Below, one piece after another: positions 6,901-6,924 of a stretch of 6,924 nucleotides of DNA. The translations under genes were made by a program, and so were the position numbers. Within the stretch, counting starts at the first letter, position 1. Every line of letters begins with the position of its first letter. The DNA lies in the NCBI GenBank assembly GCA_902461995.1, contig CABQAA010000112.1, forward strand, positions 1 through 6,924, given 5' to 3'. Origin of the DNA: an uncultured Oscillospiraceae bacterium (GTDB taxonomy: Bacteria; Bacillota; Clostridia; Oscillospirales; Acutalibacteraceae). The notes beneath the pieces are model-generated. The model made no database searches, was not told the origin of the DNA, and worked only from the letters and a program-made list of their open reading frames with translations.

Positions 6901-6924
6901 TGGAGCCCGGCGCCGTCTGGGTCA
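3915..6924 (+). CDS. Large lipoprotein glycoside hydrolase: LamG-like, GH5-like catalytic domain, split LamG-like domain (runs off right edge)
   Basis: The frame is open for 1003 codons to the window end. Residues 1-22 form a lipoprotein signal, with lipobox LTGC and C22 as the lipid anchor. Residues ~60-216 are a LamG/concanavalin-like domain (WHHVM at 154, TYYVDGEAVKTC). Residues ~239-633 look like a GH5-type (clan GH-A) TIM barrel: HVKLQL with K279, IMTEPYD with E373 as probable acid/base, SFTTYEPY with Y434, CVEFG with E547 as probable nucleophile, and IGWSYWCYNEG with W593. Residues ~643-725 begin a second LamG-like domain, which resumes at W900 (WHHVM at 932, TYFVDGTAVKTC). Between these parts lies a ~170-residue module like those of the wall-anchored protein. 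The enzyme should face outward from the membrane and cut a beta-linked glycan; the substrate is unknown. Several residues usual in GH5 are replaced (see findings). It is probably cotranscribed with the nucleoside hydrolase. Confidence 0.9.
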   Translation, partial: MKRTLCWILAACIGIPAFLTGCKGGVKVKDYMEKWDLNTGGTEASISSSVEGGTEAEQNWCVWLPNDTFGKVLDFSTEGSYVRAKNTRIDLTKDFTLSAFIMAPPREDNDRMILSVGRDVKWYLSAENDFALTFEAKGLEGLESSGKPLADGLWHHVMLTKGGKTVTYYVDGEAVKTCTVSGDIQLENTEVTLGADKSDESGFDGSMAEVAVIKGTKKPSEVTKTQIKASDNEPKDTRIPLKHGVVIDRPQYFSNLVPLSYTNKSDIVNCINMGFDHVKLQLVPEWMMDEDGRLIEENMAYICSVLDMVVDLNYQAILCVSPCASGINYNFKTKYLGSLDNFELLVRWYGELGAFIREKGYAADNIAIQIMTEPYDNSSAVSWTWMSDRLWGALRNELPEHTLITSADRSGNLEHVKKMSPTSDSNLIYSFTTYEPYTIGWSSAWTSQVERESFWNYVGEIPYPVEAGVDYTQAIEEAIRDVPENLKSSARSALNSYIKGISDGGDSYWKNHYEGTLYDRDWHMTRAKSLDDWSKKYGGNIHTMCVEFGCYDSQYSMVRFGSAGPGTSDELRLEFIKDMRESFDAYDIGWSYWCYNEGFTVFDTTYHMEEVCGSPTEEQARTLADHQLLTDSLGLTPKFEPLPNGLYGARGAWALDSDELKSALPGMNGGRYIDVTHQSDATFGSVPVFGNGYGLIDNPFLRLGDTFTLSAYVKTTGSGTILAGGEEFLEKTDGVYNRLQLHTFDELHKAWGSLISVDPDCAEGTGCFSSTLETSGDIVFCWSPANLDLSSYLAEGRDGALHLSVYVDNASRIVGGQLELTSGQAANNDANEHSWDLGKIQWKNGWNDIVLRTADLLNAKTDITQINTARIYFNLRGGATIKIDDLYVYNESAHNDSAYWKLYVDDNGYLAFQGQGMSGITNSGDKVNDGGWHHVMVSCKNGKLTYFVDGTAVKTCDVTGKVQNTASADVIIGADILGGRNLIGSIAQVAIYHKGLEPGAVWV
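4629..5813 (+). other. GH5-like catalytic domain of the lipoprotein
   Basis: The domain spans about residues 239-633. It opens with IPLKHGVVID, like the start of GH5 barrels (L-x-x-G-V-N). The expected order of strand-end motifs is present: HVKLQL (beta-2), AILCVSP (beta-3), IQIMTEPYD (beta-4), YSFTTYEPY (beta-6), CVEFGCYD (beta-7) and IGWSYWCYNEG (beta-8). Both glutamates of a retaining mechanism are seen, 174 residues apart, with an extra ~60-residue stretch between beta-6 and beta-7. The subfamily cannot be told by eye; other clan GH-A families remain possible. Confidence 0.78.
6093..6605 (+). repeat. Fifth copy of the surface-protein module, nested inside the second LamG-like domain
   Basis: Residues ~727-897 carry the module signature in the right order: an opening FDELHKAWG-like segment, GALHLSVYVDNAS, GGQLELTSG, NGWNDIVL (GWN at 845-847), ARIYFNL and IDDLYVY (883-889). 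Before it the LamG-like frame reads FTLSAYVK then TILAGG; after it the frame resumes with YWKLYVDDNGYLAFQ. The boundaries are approximate. Confidence 0.82.

Overview
The window looks like part of a polysaccharide-handling locus from a Gram-positive anaerobe. A member of the Clostridia, perhaps an Oscillospirales- or Christensenellales-like gut bacterium, fits best. The reasons are GGAGG-type ribosome sites, sigma-A promoters (TTGACA, 17-18 bp, TATAAT-like), a C-terminal NPKTG cell-wall sorting signal, a lipobox lipoprotein and an RpiR-type regulator. Genes are moderately GC-rich, while the divergent intergenic region is very AT-rich. The taxon is an inference; no rRNA or tRNA gene is present.

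Layout. At the left edge, on the minus strand, lies the N-terminal part of a MurR/RpiR-family regulator (1-278). It is preceded by a 129-bp gap carrying a 16-bp perfect hairpin (360-400) just past the stop of the next gene. A 728-residue secreted, wall-anchored protein (408-2594, minus) follows; it is made almost entirely of four copies of one ~150-residue module. A 319-bp AT-rich region (2595-2913) separates it from two plus-strand genes and holds back-to-back promoters and a small inverted repeat. The plus-strand genes are an IunH-type nucleoside hydrolase (2914-3873) and, 41 bp later, a very large lipoprotein (3915 to beyond the right edge). The lipoprotein carries a LamG-like domain, a GH5-like (clan GH-A) catalytic domain, and a second LamG-like domain.

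The most notable structure is in the lipoprotein. Its second LamG-like domain is split by a ~170-residue insertion, and that insertion is a fifth copy of the module that forms the wall-anchored protein. So a wall-anchored array and a membrane-anchored glycosidase, divergently transcribed from one control region, share a module I cannot assign to a named family. The simplest reading (inference) is a surface system for capturing and cutting a glycan. The wall protein would hold the ligand through several modules, the lipoprotein enzyme would use the same module plus two LamG-like domains, and the RpiR-type protein would regulate sugar use. The nucleoside hydrolase does not fit that picture obviously. 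The GH5-like active site keeps both catalytic glutamates but appears to differ at four of the usual conserved neighbours.

Long open frames opposite the two large genes (336-2216 plus; 4635-6893 minus) are treated as shadows.
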